Shown: positions 45,901-58,559, counted from the first letter of the stretch. The stretch: DNA of 64,000 nt from Phialocephala subalpina (GCA_900073065.1 FJOG01000025.1:806001-870000), one strand, 5' to 3'. Notes: generated from the sequence alone by a model not told the origin. Made by a program: numbers and translations.

Positions 45901-45950
45901 GTTAAGCCACCAAGAACATAGATGAAGAGAAAACCTAGCAACCCGCCCAT
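42912..45950 (-). CDS. SMP-domain lipid-transfer protein, Nvj2/TEX2 family, 961 aa
   Basis: Three exons: 45950-45475, 45423-43083 and 42980-42912. The N-terminus MGGLLGFLFIYVLGGLTFIP and the following residues form a single membrane anchor. A PH-like region follows (GHLMLFDDDEQIEVRHVVSL, KVSIYSGG, LFIKRNSICL), then the SMP domain at about residues 290-480 (RWINAVIGRIFLALYKTSKV, ADMRYSGNFRLEVATTARIE, SNRIWFTFSTMPKIDMTIEP, QIENRIKEVVAESLVSPNWD). The C-terminal 450 residues are disordered and Ser/Pro-rich. Yeast Nvj2 and animal TEX2 move lipids at ER contact sites, with ER-Golgi ceramide transfer known for Nvj2. The short last exon gives the acidic tail WMAAQEEEARAKSAFVDEDS. Reading through its 102-nt intron would instead end early at 43053. 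Confidence 0.9.
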
Positions 45951-46737
45951 TGTAGCATTTGGACGCGAATATGGAGCACTGCGGTGCAGTATCTGCACAA
46001 TAGCGCAAGGAATTCGATGTTAAGGCCAGCTTGAGCTTGAGAGGGCGAGGGAAGCTTCCGAGGCTGTCAAGGCTGATGATGATGATCGCAAACGTCGGTA
46101 CAAAATGTGGCTGGTGACTTTATGTGTGGCTGAAACTGGGTCTTTAACCTTACTCGCCCACAGAACAGCACTTTCAACACGTGCGACACCATGACTCTTA
46201 AGAGGCCTAGCAGTCTACGACATCAAGACAAATCGACCGACCATGTTGGCCGTATGAACAGTAAATCACGAAGAACTCTATCGAACCAGCATTTGAACTT
46301 TATTTTTCAATGAACCAGCGAACTCGCAAGTTCTTGGCACTGTCAACTTCCCACTCCAGGGTGGACATCACAACAGTGTGAGAGGTACGATGCGGGGAAA
46401 CAATATCAAATCATTTAATAATATTGAAGTACTATTGGATTGGGAAGATACGCACATATTCTCCTTCAATGGCTAAATTTAACAAGTGCCACGAGTACTC
46501 CAAGGAATCTGGGCGAGAAGATTCTTGAAGCAAGATCATCAGAAAGTCAGGGTGTGGACATGGTTTACGAAGACTGCTGACATCATTATTATCCATTACT
46601 TGAACATTTATCCTCCCAACCTTCCCAACAGCTAACGCCAGTCTTAGACGTCCCAGGTGCCATATCCATTGCCATCCATTGCCCATGCACCGTCGCTATG
46701 CCAAATACCCGCATCCAACGCCATCGCCAATGCTTTC
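45951..46737. other. Intergenic region between Nvj2-like and REV3 genes
   Basis: About 0.8 kb, both neighbours on the minus strand. Only very short ORFs. No repeats noticed. Confidence 0.45.
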
Positions 46738-49700
46738 CTACCAGTCCAGATCATGCATATCTACAATCAAACCCGACAACTCCTTCATCACCGGCTCGAC
46801 AACAGCCCTTTCGGTGTTCAACCGTGCTTTCTGCCTCGTTCTTGTGTAGAAAACGGGACAGTCCTTACTATCGCATCTCACATCCTCCAGAGGCGATATA
46901 CCCGAGCAGCTTTGACAGATCTTCCGTAGATTCATGAACATCCTCTCTTCGTCGTTGAGTCTCTTCCGCAACGTGAGCAGAGACACCGGCTTGTCAGCCA
47001 AGCAGCCCGAGCATATCGGACCTTCCAATTCGAGCTTCTCCTTGCACACTAGGCATGAAGACGACTTCATGTATGATTCCAAGGTCTTTTTGCCAATGGC
47101 CAACTCTTTGGACTGTCCCTGAAGTTGCAGATTCGCATCGACCCGACGAATACGCTGTACTTTCGGCATTTCATCGTACCAACCTCGGACATTGGCCCCG
47201 ACCAGATTAAAGATCCGTTCCAGCGGAGGGATGAGATTCTTAGAAATGTAGTACTCTGCATCGAGTTCACTATGATCGCTCTCCATGAGTTTTTCGGGTG
47301 CTACACACCGGTCAATCAAACGGGCTCCAGGAGCGCCTGTGATGACAACATAAGGAACACGCTCGCCATACTGGGGCTCTGCTCGAGCATCTTCGAGCAT
47401 GCGTTTGGTGCTGATGAGGGCTCCAGGAGGCGGTGGCCCTTTATCGCTGTAAGTCCCTAGCTTGACTTCGCGGGCGAAGCAAAAATCTTGCACAGAAACG
47501 GATCCCTTCATGATCTTCTCGCATTGTTGCTGAAAGTACTCCTTGACTTGACTCAAATCAGAGGTTCGAAACAGAATCTTCAAAGCTTTCTCCTCGATTT
47601 TCTGCTCGGCAGGAGTGCCATCACGGCGGACAGTTTCGATACCCTTTGCATCAAAGTCGGGCTCAGTCTGGTTCCGACATTCGTACTTGAAACCGACATA
47701 TCGCTTCTTTGCCAGAAGGACACAAGGCAAATAGACTTTCTCGAATTTCAGCTTCACTGGCCGAGGATTCATGTTTGTGACGGTTTTCGCAATCTCTTCG
47801 CCTATGTCAAAGGCCTGGTCCTTGGTTCGACCCTTGAGATACACGAATAAGCTGTCAGTATCTCCATAGACTACCTCAGCTCCCCATCGCTTGACAGAAT
47901 GGATCAAAGCAATTGCTTTCTCAAGCGTCTCGCGAGCAGTTTGCACGATACTGTCGGCAATCTCTGAGCATGGCATTCGTCCTGAGAAAGAGGCAGATGT
48001 GTAGCCATAAGTGACATTGGCGATGAGTTTGAGCGCCAGCTGTCTGTTGTTGAGCAGGCGTTGAAGTGCCTTGTCGTCCTTATCGACTTTCATGCCACTC
48101 TTGACCATAACTCGAGTCTCAAGAATTTCACCCAGCATCTTTGCCAATAGCGACTTCCGAATCTCTGGCTTGGTGTACATTATACCGTTTGGTGCTATGT
48201 TGATGTGATCTTTCAAAAGCTCGAGCAGTCCCTGCTGTCGTTTGAACTCCGTGAAGCCCATCTTGTTTGTTCCTCGCCAGTTGACGACTCGGCCCAAGAA
48301 AGTCGAGTAGCAATAGTTGTAAGCGATCATCACGCTAGGATACAAGCTTTGAAAGTCCAGTACCAGCAAAGGGCTGTTGTAAAAAGCACTTTGAGGCTCC
48401 ATGACCAAGGGCAGACATTCTAGAGCATTCTGCCCTCCAACTTGTTTTCTGCTCGGTGACACTAGAAGGAAGTTCTCAGGTTTCGCAATCCTGAACATCA
48501 GAGATTCAACCTTGAATTGGGACCCGCGCGAGAAGACCGAAAAGAAGTCAACGCCTAGAAGACGTGCCTGCTCGCTTGTTCTTGGAATGAGCTCGTTTTG
48601 CTCAAGGATCTCTAGATCAAGTTGAACCCTCGTAATGTAGTAGTTGACGACCTTTGCCAGATCCCACGGCTTGCCACTTGTGTACCACCGTGTCAAATCT
48701 GCCCAGGTGAAGTGAGGAACTCGGCGGCGTAATAGATGAAATACAATATTCTCCATGGTGTATTGAAGCAGATTCAACTCGCTCCGCATAGCGCGCCATA
48801 TGTTGATCATGTGCCTGCCAGTTACACGAATTGTTGAGGTGTTGTTGAATCCCCATTTGTCATTGTCCTTTCCAAATCTTCCGTGAGACTGGGCTTTCAT
48901 ACGTGAGAATTCGTCACAAAGGTTGTACTCATATTTCAGCCTCGCGCGCTCGATGAGATAACCCCACGACCCACCATGCACTTCGTATCCCGTTAATATA
49001 TCTGGATCATGATTTCGTACAATTTCCACCATTCGAATGATGAGGTCAAGTTCGGAGGATTCTCCCTGAACCTCTACAGCTATCTGCTTCGCGATCTTTT
49101 GTGGCAAAGTGCTTTCGTCTGATAGCACAACGACACCGATATGAGTGCCTCCTGTAATACCATTGCTGTCAAGACCTGCTTCGTCGGATTGCAAACACCA
49201 GAAAAGACACTGGACTTCGTCTTCTTCCGGATTGGGTACGAAATTGCCCCTTGTATTGACGTGAAGTTCTAAGCTCATAGTGCTCATGTACTGGGCCTCA
49301 TGTTTGGCACTGGTGGTCTTTAGATTTTGGGTATACTTGAAGCCATGTTTGTTTTTCTGGGTAGGCCCCTCGATCTGGGATAGTTTTGTCCGAGGTCGAG
49401 GACTTGCAACAGCGCGGAGGTGAGGAGTGCGTTCTGAGGTTGTTTGTAGCCGTTTTTCTATCTCGTTATGAGACCATTGCGCAACTTCAGAATAAGTCGG
49501 AGGAGGGTCTGCAATGACCCAGCTGCGTAGGGTGCAATGTCGCCGTTGCCATTGGTACATTTTATCCTCCTTGGTTTTGTCTGAGACTACACCAGGCTTT
49601 TCACCGAATGTAGCTTCAGATGTTCCGGTGGGGTCAAACTCGGGGAGAAAAGGGACTGTCAAGCTCTCCAATCTGAATTCTCTTCCGGCCCATTCTCTGG

Positions 49701-52502
49701 CACGCTCCGGGACATCGGTCTCGTTGCTGTAAAATGCGTCTTGGTAGATGACCGTAGGCAGATTGAAATCTTGCATAGTCGACGTAACAGAAAGTTCCGA
49801 TGGGGGTAGTTCGCCAAGCAACAAGGTAACTCCGCTACCAAGCTTTGTGAAGTTACGGTTCATGTTGGTGAGGACGGTTTCCAGAAGGCCGGAGTGAGTG
49901 TTCGAGCTTGGTTCGAGGGCTGAGCTGTGGGAATCTAAGAGTGTAGTATCCACCCTGGAGGATGGCAAGAAAGGTTCAAATGAGACATGCTTCTTCACTT
50001 CGCTCTGGCTAGGCTGTGAAGCACTCTTCTGACTGAGTCTCAGTGCCATGGCTGGATCGTGAGGATCCTTGCTAACAGGAAATGGTAGAGGTTGACTAAG
50101 TGGTAATTGTGCTCCTTTCAGAGACTCTTGGGAGGAACTTTTCACTATTGACAGCGATTTGGCACTAAGACCATTTGCTGTTGGTGCTTTTGTCCTGTAT
50201 CTTGCATGGCTCGTAACATCCGCAGATTTCAGATGAGACGCAGTACTGATCTGCGCCTGATGAGTGGTTGCGCCGTGAGATCCACCTATTAAAGCAGATT
50301 CAGGATTGGAATCGCCATCTTCAGGGCTGAAAGATAGCCTTTGACGCTTGCTTGAGACTTCGGCAAGATTTGCAGCAGATATCGAGCGTTTGTGGCCATG
50401 TCCAGGAATACTCTCGGATGCTGATAAACTTAGACTAGCCGAACCCTCTGTGAGCGATGTGGTAAGCCGCAGTACCCCATCGAACGAATCTTCGGGGCTC
50501 GGCATAGCCTCAGAAGAACTGTCCATATCACCGTTGACTACAGCATCCTTGGGATCGAGGAATTGATCGCCATAATGCTCGCCTCCAGGACGAAGTTCGT
50601 CGTCTATATTGTGCTCCGGCTTCCGGACATCGGCAGAGTCCAAATATTGCTCCTCCACTTTGTCCTCCTTCTTTCTTTGCTCAAGCTCCATTTCTCGCAT
50701 CACATCTTCGTCGGAATCATATTGAGCTTCGTCTTCGTCGGCTCCAACGAGACCCAGTATCCTGTTCTCATCCACTTCTGTCCCATCTGCATCGTTCACA
50801 TCATAGTTCACGACTCCAATGGTGCTGCCAGGAGCTACACCAAGTGCATGTCGAAGGTTCTCGGGATAGAGATCTTCGACAGATTCCAAACTCGTCCGGA
50901 CCGAAGAATCAAAAGGTGTTGGCTTAACGAAATTATTGAAAGATAACTTAGCACCATCGCTTTTGTTCTCCTCCTCCGCGATGAGAGCTTGTATTCTCTC
51001 GCGGTATTCTTCCTCGTGAATCCACCCACCCCGTTGAGAATTCCTCGGATCTGCTGAGATAGAAACCATGACCTCTGGCGGAAAAGCACTGCTGCCAGGA
51101 TCTGGATTTGACATTCGTGACCTCCGTCGACGAGTCTCATCTCTCCATAGCCCAGCCATACTGTGGACGAGTTTTTCGTGAGGCGCCAGAGGATTTAAAC
51201 GTTCAATGAAATCATGATGGAGAAGCCTAGACTTGATATGTTGTCTGTTCAGGATGTCTTGCACACAAATATCCACCTCAATTGCACAATGGCTGACCCT
51301 TGGTAAGGTCGCCTCGTCTGTGACTAATTCTTTGGGAATCGATCGGTCATGCCATAAATGAGAAAGGTCATCCATCTCATCCCACTGTGGCACAGGACTC
51401 CGGAAAGTGACCGTTTTTGAATCGATAAAGCCACAGCCGTACAAATTATAGTCAGCCATCCACTGCAAGAGATATTGAAGATGGGCTTCATAGGGCTGAA
51501 AGACTTTCTTCATCACAACGCCTTGACGTAGAAGATCCGATAGACGCGTCATGACCATGGGGTTAAGCATGTATATCTTGAGATAATATCGATACCCCAC
51601 ATGAAATCCATAGAACGGAATGCCCTTGACCAAGGTAATGCGCGCGACGAATTTGGCATTCCCATCGTAGGTGTTACGTCGATAGCTGACAGCGAGAGCA
51701 AAGTCAATGGAGAGGTGAAGGCGATGAACATAAGCACCCACTGAAGATTGTCAGAATTTGAATTACTACTTGTTNNNNNNNNNNNNNNNNNNNNNNNNNN
51801 NNNNNNNNNNNNNNNNNNNNNNNNNNNNNNNNNNNNNNNNNNNNNNNNNNNNNNNNNNNNNNNNNNNNNNNNNNNNNNNNNNNNNNNNNNNNNNNNNNNN
51901 NNNNNNNNNNNNNNNNNNNNNNNNNNNNNNNNNNNNNNNNNNNNNNNNNNNNNNNNNNNNNNNNNNNNNNNNNNNNNNNNNNNNNNNNNNNNNNNNNNNN
52001 NNNNNNNNNNNNNNNNNNNNNNNNNNNNNNNNNNNNNNNNNNNNNNNNNNNNNNNNNNNNNNNNNNNNNNNNNNNNNNNNNNNNNNNNNNNNNNNNNNNN
52101 NNNNNNNNNNNNNNNNNNNNNNNNNNNNNNNNNNNNNNNNNNNNNNNNNNNNNNNNNNNNNNNNNNNNNNNNNNNNNNNNNNNNNNNNNNNNNNNNNNNN
52201 NNNNNNNNNNNNNNNNNNNNNNNNNNNNNNNNNNNNNNNNNNNNNNNNNNNNNNNNGTTTGAATTACCGTCATCTAGAGTGAGACTTCCGGTATACTCTA
52301 TGTACAGGTATGGGAACGCGCCATGGATATGGGCGCAGACCTTCTGGCCGGTCTCAGTTGCACCAAACACCCTGATGACAGGCACTTTCGGCTCCTTCTG
52401 TAACTGTGAAGGCTTAATATTGTTGCGAAGGAGAGGGTCGAATCGCGTTGGCGTCGACTGGTAATGATCAATATTATTCAGTCTGAGGCGGAAGAGATCC
52501 AT
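46738..52502 (-). CDS. REV3: DNA polymerase zeta catalytic subunit REV3, 1745 aa, intron contains assembly gap
   Basis: Two exons: 52502-52268 and 51740-46738. The N-terminus reads MDLFRLRLNNIDHYQSTPTR and VIRVFGATETGQKVCAHIHG. Joining GAC-G to TG-GGT across the gap gives SLTLDDVGAYVHRLHLSIDF, the expected continuous B-family N-terminal domain. A large disordered insert follows, then an exonuclease-like region (HDPDILTGYEVHGGSWGYLI) and polymerase motifs A (VLDFQSLYPSVMIAYNYCYS, about residue 1210), B (KLIANVTYGYTSASFSGRMP) and C (VYGDTDSLFVYL, about residue 1370). C-terminal Cys clusters CLVCKEK...CSGC and CQSCSG...CDSKDC bind zinc and the 4Fe-4S cluster. REV3 performs translesion synthesis with REV7 and REV1. 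Met 52520 and 52541 are in-frame alternatives upstream. REV3 is divergent from SLU7 with 211 bp between start codons. Confidence 0.95.
51775..52256. other. Assembly gap (482 N) inside the REV3 intron
   Basis: A run of N. The left flank carries the intron acceptor side (minus strand: AGTAATTCAAATTCTG...CTTCAG) and the right flank the donor side (GACG|GTAATTCAAAC). The gap therefore removes no coding sequence. Both flanks share TAATTCAAA. Confidence 0.95.
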
Positions 52503-52713
52503 TTTGAGAAATGTGTTCATCTGGGGGCCTGAAAATATCATCGAAAGGAGGAGCCATTGTGCTGTAGCATCTCGTTCATTTCATCCGGTGTTGTTGTTTA
52601 TGACGCGTTGAAATCGAGACACGAGATGGAGCTGTGTCATGTGATCGATAAGGCTGAAAAGCGCCACTCAAGAGCATCTTTCCTCTTAGGACTTTGCTTC
52701 AACAACATCGAAA

Positions 52714-54114
52714 ATGCCTCCACCAGGCGCTCAACCAAATAAGCCAAATGCGCCCTCTGCGGCAAGCAAGGAAGCCAACGAATACATTCCATCCTTCATC
52801 TCAAAGAAGCCTTTCTATATCGGAGATGACGACCAAAACGACTATCTCGAGCATCAACGTTTACAGAAGGCAGCCCAGTCTGATCAGTCGAAATGGTACG
52901 ATCGAGGGAAGAAGCTTGGTCCTGCTGCGACGAAGTTCCGCAAGGGCGCATGCGAGAATTGTGGCGCCATAACCCATAAGACCAAGGAATGTTTAAGCCG
53001 GCCAAGAGCAAAAGGCGCGAGATGGACCGGGAAGGATATACAGGCGGACGAGGTCGTTCAAGATGTGAGCTTAGGCTGGGATGCAAAGAGGGATCGGTGG
53101 AATGGCTACGATCCTAAGGAGTATAAAGCCGTGGTCGACGAATATTCGCAAATGGAAGAGCTGAAGAAGAAAGCTCAAGCCAAGCAGAAGGAGGACGACG
53201 AGGAAGACGGCGAGGACGGCGAGAAGTATGTCGAAGAATCTGACCTAGGACAAAAGAATGCTGCGAAAAATCTTCGAATACGAGAGGATACTGCGAAATA
53301 TCTATTGAATTTGGATCTTGATTCGGCAAAGTATGATCCCAAGACCAGATCTATGGTGGACAGTGGAGCGACAGTCGACGCTGCAGCAGCTCTGGTGGCA
53401 GAAGAGGGCTTTATGAGAGCTTCGGGAGACGCTGGGGAATTTGAAAAAGCTCAGAAGTATGCGTGGGAGGCACAGGAGAAAGGAGGAGATACAAAACTAC
53501 ATCTTCAAGCAAATCCTACGTCGGGAGAGATTCTATTGAAGAAAGAGAGGGAGAAGGAGCAGGCCAAACGAGAAGCACACAAGAAGATGCTGGTTGAGAA
53601 ATACGGTGGAGAAGTCAATCCAAATGCTGCCAAACTTCGGGATACTGTGGTCACGGAATCAGAACGATATGTGGAGTACGACGAATCCGGACTTATCAAA
53701 GGAGCTCCTAAGGTGGTGGCAAAGTCAAAGTATCCTGAGGATGTTCTCATTAACAATCACACATCAGTGTGGGGTAGTTGGTGGTCAAACTTCCAGTGGG
53801 GTTATTCTTGCTGTCATTCTATGGTCAAGAACTCCTATTGTACAGGCGAAGCTGGAAAGGAGGCATTCGAGCAAGCGGACAAAATGCGCACTGGAGGTAT
53901 CCTCGCTGAGGAGGAGCCTTCAAAGACCATTGAATGGCCGTCCAGGGAAGCAGAGGAGGTGAGAGATAAGGTAGTAAGTACGCCCGCCAAGAAGCGGACT
54001 GCGGAGGAGATGAAGGGTATGGTCACTGAAGATGAAATGGACGAGTTTCGGAGGAAGAGGATTGCAGCAAACGATCCCATGGCTGCATTACTGGGCAAGG
54101 ACGACTTGTTATAA
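52714..54114 (+). CDS. SLU7: Pre-mRNA splicing factor SLU7, 466 aa
   Basis: Single exon. The protein begins [20 protein letters not shown], then [24 protein letters not shown] zinc knuckle lies at residues 80-93 ([14 protein letters not shown]), followed by [40 protein letters not shown], an acidic Lys/Glu stretch, and [31 protein letters not shown]. This is the SLU7 family, required for 3' splice-site choice in the second step of splicing. The C-terminal [20 protein letters not shown] block is also conserved. The upstream frame contains no other Met close by. It shares a short divergent promoter with REV3. Confidence 0.96.
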   Translation: MPPPGAQPNKPNAPSAASKEANEYIPSFISKKPFYIGDDDQNDYLEHQRLQKAAQSDQSKWYDRGKKLGPAATKFRKGACENCGAITHKTKECLSRPRAKGARWTGKDIQADEVVQDVSLGWDAKRDRWNGYDPKEYKAVVDEYSQMEELKKKAQAKQKEDDEEDGEDGEKYVEESDLGQKNAAKNLRIREDTAKYLLNLDLDSAKYDPKTRSMVDSGATVDAAAALVAEEGFMRASGDAGEFEKAQKYAWEAQEKGGDTKLHLQANPTSGEILLKKEREKEQAKREAHKKMLVEKYGGEVNPNAAKLRDTVVTESERYVEYDESGLIKGAPKVVAKSKYPEDVLINNHTSVWGSWWSNFQWGYSCCHSMVKNSYCTGEAGKEAFEQADKMRTGGILAEEEPSKTIEWPSREAEEVRDKVVSTPAKKRTAEEMKGMVTEDEMDEFRRKRIAANDPMAALLGKDDLL

Positions 54115-54668
54115 CGATAGTTGCAGGTTATTGCATGTATAGGCGTCTGGATGGTGCATGGGAAAGGCGTTTTCGAAGGGAATGGATTCATTCGAAGCTT
54201 CTCATGTAGCATTTGAAGTTCTCCGGCATATTGAATGACAGTTCAGTCGAATACAAGCATATAATGAACAATCTACATTGAATATGTTGAGCGTCTCGAC
54301 TTCCCGTAACTGGGTGAGCATCTCCCCGTTCAACTTCTACTTCCCGTGCAGGGTGGGAGATTAACATTTTTGGTAATGCTGAGTGACATGAAATAAGCTA
54401 GATATGACTTGGAACGGTCCAATAGAATACCCGTGGGCTTGTCGACCACTTGTTGGGTAGAATTACAGCTTGGGCTTGTAGTGAGTAATAATCAGACCTC
54501 GAGTATTCACAAGGAAGTATAAGAACGATTTCACGAGGGCACTCAATGTTGGCAAATCGACCTGGTATTCGTGATTTCAGAAGCTCAAGCTACATTTATG
54601 CTGCTGCTTCATGCCACAACGCCAGTGCTCTGCTTCGCAGACCGTTCTGAAGAATGGACCGCACAGGC
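54115..54668. other. Convergent intergenic region SLU7/RPS9
   Basis: About 0.55 kb between stop codons, with 3'-UTR-like sequence. A phrase around ACTTCCCGT(A/G) followed by A(C/G)(T/G)GG occurs twice, about 40 nt apart, near 54300 and 54340. No gene seen. Confidence 0.4.
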
Positions 54669-55430
54669 CTACTCCTCATCCTCTTCCTCCTCACCATCAT
54701 CCTTCTTCTCGGAAGCCTTGGCGCGCTTTCTGCGAACTCTGCCAGGACGTCCACCACCGAATGGAGAGCTGAGCGCGAAGTCGATGTGCTTTTGGGAGTC
54801 GAGACGGACGACGAAGGATGGGACGTTGACGATTTGCTTGCCAACACGGATGTGTCTTTGGCGGATCAGGACACGGGCGTGGTGGATGGACTTGGCGAGA
54901 CCGAGCTTGTAGACACAGGTTTGCAGACGACGCTCCAAGAAATCCTCAATCTTCAAGGCTAACACGTAATCGAGCTTCATGCGGGACTCATCAAGAACAC
55001 CAACACGGACGAGACGGCGAATGAGGGCATTTCCTTCGAAGAGACGCTTGGGGTCCTTTTCGTCAAGGGTGAGAAGTTGACTATGCGGTGGTTAGATCCG
55101 CCCTGCTAGGTGGAGAAGGTAACATACCGAGCAGCACGACGAATCTTGGAGAGGGTAAGCTGGACACGCCAGACTTCACGCTTGTTGCGCAGACCGTACT
55201 CGCCGACGAGCTTCAATTCAGAGTCCCTAGGACATAATCAATGACATGTACAGAGCAAGCTCAAATACAGTGGCCAACTTACAGACGAGCAGACTCGAAT
55301 GCTGCAGATAGTTAGCATATTAACCAAATATTAACCAAATTCGACGGGGAAAATTCGAAGGGAATCGTGAAAGGAAGTACGAACGTCTTCTTGGGACTTT
55401 GTAAGTCTTCGAATACGATCTTGGTGCCAT
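54669..55430 (-). CDS. RPS9: 40S ribosomal protein S9 (uS4), 191 aa
   Basis: Four exons: 55430-55385, 55301-55283 (19 nt), 55226-55128 and 55080-54669. The protein begins [20 protein letters not shown], continues [40 protein letters not shown], and has the S4 RNA-binding domain ([39 protein letters not shown]). It ends in an acidic tail ([12 protein letters not shown]). Usual length for fungal uS4. It is a core small-subunit protein needed for decoding accuracy. It is divergent from RPL21 with 323 bp between start codons. Confidence 0.97.
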
Positions 55431-55753
55431 CTTAACAGCTTTAGTACCGTGAAGTACTGAGTTGTCGAGTTGGTTGTCGTTGTCGAAGGTGGAAATTTGA
55501 AATCGCGACCGTACCTGCCAAAAGTTCTTGGATTCGAGTGTGCGGGCTAAATGAAGCTAAACCTTAAATGATATAGTAGCCGACGGGAAAATGACATTGC
55601 AGCCTGAATTTCAAGGCTAAAATCTCTGCTAAGCGAGCGCACAATCTGCAAATGCGGAAGGAACTATCACGAAAAGTTCGCCGTTGATTTGAACCTGACC
55701 GACAACACCCCTTCGACAACACCTCCGACGACGTCGACAACACCAAATTCACG
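55431..55753. promoter_or_regulatory. Shared divergent promoter region of RPS9 and RPL21
   Basis: The two ribosomal protein genes face away from each other across 323 bp, so this segment must contain both promoters and 5' UTRs. It ends in a CGACAACACC-repetitive pyrimidine/CA-rich leader on the RPL21 side. Specific factor sites were not identified. Confidence 0.6.
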
Positions 55754-56490
55754 ATGGGTCACCCAGCCGGTCTTCGCGCGGGAACGCGGTATGTGCAAAT
55801 CCTTTCTGGCTACTGTGGACAACATCCTCGAATTTGAACGGCTTCTCTACGACCCCTACAGCTTCCTACAGCCCCTACACCACCTACACGGCTCTATACT
55901 ACTCAAGAACGTCTTGGACAATGCTAATAGCTTCTTAGTTATGCTTTCTCACGGAACTTTCGCCAAAAGGGTATGATCAAGCTGTCTACCTACTTGCGCC
56001 AATACAAGTGAGTCGGTCCCGCTGGATCTGGAGGAGCAATTGGGTCTAATATGGGGATAGAGTCGGAGACATCGTCGATATTAAGGCCAACGGAGCTGTC
56101 CAGAAGGGAATGCCCCATAAGGTAAATTGGAATCTGCTTGGAATCTGTGACGGGGTGCTAATTACTCAAAAGGTCTACCACGGAAAGACTGGCGTCGTCT
56201 ACAACGTCACAAAGAGCGCAGTCGGTGTTATCATCTACAAGAAGGTCAAGCACAGATACATCGAGAAGCGAGTCAACCTTCGCGTCGAGCACGTTTCCCT
56301 GTCGCGATCAAGAGAAGAGTTCGTCCGACGAGTCAAGCAAAATGCCGAGCTCAAGAAGAAGTCAAAGTCGGAGGGTACCCACGTCCACTTGAAGAGACAG
56401 CCAGCGATGCCACGGGAGGCGAGAACCATTTCGATGAAGGAGAACGTTCCGGAGACGATCGTGCCTATCGCATACGAGACCACTATCTAA
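55754..56490 (+). CDS. RPL21: 60S ribosomal protein L21 (eL21), 160 aa
   Basis: Four exons: 55754-55788, 55939-56007, 56061-56121 and 56173-56490. The protein reads MGHPAGLRAGTRYAFSRNFR, QKGMIKLSTYLRQYKVGDIV, DIKANGAVQKGMPHKVYHGK, TGVVYNVTKSAVGVIIYKKV and ends with PETIVPIAYETTI. It matches eL21 in order and length. The first intron is 150 nt, the largest of the three. The frame beginning at 56110 that reads through intron 3 is an artefact of the unspliced sequence. Confidence 0.97.
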
Positions 56491-57129
56491 GCTTTCGGTA
56501 CACGGGGTTTTGCTTGGGTTTCTTTGCGTTGGGATGGACATGAGTTCTGGCAGAGGCTTAGCGTTGCATGATACAAGGACTTTGTGCATTATCTCAAAAA
56601 AATGAGAGCTGATCTTCGCCAACATTCGGTCAACATTACGAACATGCTAGGGTGGTGCATTGGGTGAATATACATATTGGAAAAGCTCAGCGAGTGCTTG
56701 ATACCCGTGAAATCCAGCAGGTCGAACTGGGGAAGAGCAAAGCTCTCCTGTTATTGTCAGGGCTCGAGACTGGAACCGTATTTGTCACGCTTAAGCAGAA
56801 GCATTCCCACTTCTCTTCAGGCCCTCACAAGTGTTCCTAGAAGAACTGTACCTGGTGTGGCTCTGGCCGAGGGATCTCTATCCCAAACGCATTGTCACGT
56901 CAGGATCACATACCCCGTATCAATATCGATGATGATAGCAGGACCGCGTCAAGGATCCGGTAACTGCAAGAGCACGTCCAGTTCGCCCATGAAGCCATTT
57001 TTTTACAGGGAATTGTTGTTCCAAGAGAAATATGTATACACACTCAAACCATTTTGCCTGCCTACCTGTTCCTGCTTCGCATGTCCCAAACAGCCAAGTA
57101 CAATACGTTCACAAGCTTCATCTCACATC
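56491..57129. other. Convergent intergenic region RPL21/secreted protein gene
   Basis: About 0.64 kb. A 221-codon plus-strand frame (56677-57342) enters the antisense of the next gene and has no family resemblance, so it is not called. Confidence 0.45.
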
Positions 57130-58559
57130 TCAAAAAACAGCCATCCCCATCGCACTCCCTCCTCCCACACCACCCCCCACCTCAAAATTCCCCACCTCCT
57201 TCACACTCCCCTTCCCACCACTAACATCAAAAACAGCCACCTTTGCTCCCGTCCCCGCACTTCCATCCCCAGGACTCAACGCAAAAATCATCTTCCCCTC
57301 TTTATCACCCTCCAAATCAATCATGCCTCCATTCCCATTTGAGCTTTGAAAGTTGTTGACGATGGTCCCGGTGCTAGGATCGATTTCCACCAAGTGGTTT
57401 ACCGCAACGTCGGTTACGAAGGCGGTGGAGGTTAAGGGGGAGAAAGTTGCCCAGCAGGTGGCTTTTTGATCTGCTATTTTTGTGCTGGATGAGACTGTTG
57501 CTTGGTTCAAGTTCGACGTACTGGAGTTTGAAGATGGTAAAGATAGGGTTGCAGATCCGAATGAAGCGTCTGTTACGAAGAGTTGGTTTGCGTTGGGGAG
57601 GAGAGCTGTACCGAAAAGTACAGCTGTTCCAGAAGGTGAGGTTCTCGTTTCTGTCATCGACACTTTCCCACCTGCAACTGGGAACATAGACAAGAACCCA
57701 GTGTTATTCTTGGTAGGGTCGCCTTTCACAGTCGCCATCAGCATGGAAGAGTCGGCGTTGAAGAATACTTGTGAGACGGTATTCAGGGGCCCGGATGGAG
57801 GGGTGGTTTGGTTTATGGCGAAGGGGCGGAGGGTGGTGTCGAGGGGTGTGAGACCCGTGGAAGACATGGAGAGGCAGGCGATGCCAGCTACGGCTCCGGA
57901 GTTGGCGACGCAGGCTTGGTTGAGGGTGCTGGAGATGGTGAGGCTGGTGGGGAATTCGCCGAGGGTGGAGGCGGGTTGGCCGATCATAGTGAGTTTTGTG
58001 GGATCGGTGGAAGAGATTTGGAACATGGAGATGGTATTTGAGCCTGGGTTTACTGCTATGAGGGTCTAGGATTGTGTTAGTATCGATGGGTGGAGCAGGA
58101 CGCGGGAAGAAGTACGTTGCCTGAGATCTTGATGGAGCCTTGAGAGAAGAGAGAATCTGGAGCAGAAGCACCTCCAGTTGCATTCACACCACTCATGCCA
58201 GCTCCTCCTGTTGGTGTTATCGAGCCATCGGATAAGGTCCCGTTGGCTCCAACTTTCATGGCCACTATGGAGTTGTTCGCGGAGTTGGTGATGAAATAAA
58301 CTGCTTTGGCGGTGGTTGAATTTGTAGCTGCTGAACCATTGCCGGTCTTGCCTCCTTTTCCTTTACTTGGTGATTGACACGCTTTGCCTCCGTTCATGGC
58401 TTGGGCTATGCTGACTGTTTGTCCTCCGACGGAGATGGTCTGCCCATCATCGCTGATGGTGAGAGAGTTGCCGGAGGTACCGAGTGGGATTGTGAGAGGA
58501 ATTGCTGAGCAGGTGAGCAGGATGGAAAGTCCTGCGAGAAGAGAAGATAGATGAACCAT
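57130..58559 (-). CDS. Secreted 3-carboxymuconate cyclase-like beta-propeller protein, 459 aa
   Basis: Two exons, 58559-58116 and 58065-57130, with a 50-nt phase-0 intron. The signal peptide is MVHLSSLLAGLSILLTCSAI. The mature N-terminus is Gly/Ser/Thr-rich with a short Lys/Gly stretch (SKGKGGKTGNG). The body has repeated propeller-like strands (KAVYFITNSANNSIVAMKVG, TLIAVNPGSNTISMFQI, NQLFVTDASFGSATLSL, HLVEIDPSTGTIVNNFQS) and many N-glycosylation sequons. Relatives in ascomycetes are annotated as 3-carboxymuconate cyclase or lactonase-type cell-wall glycoproteins (Gp70-like). Extracellular location is likely; enzymatic activity is not shown by the sequence. Confidence 0.8.

Noticed and set aside
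56677..57342. 221-codon plus-strand ORF after RPL21
   Set aside because: Its right third is antisense to the secreted beta-propeller gene and the rest resembles no family.
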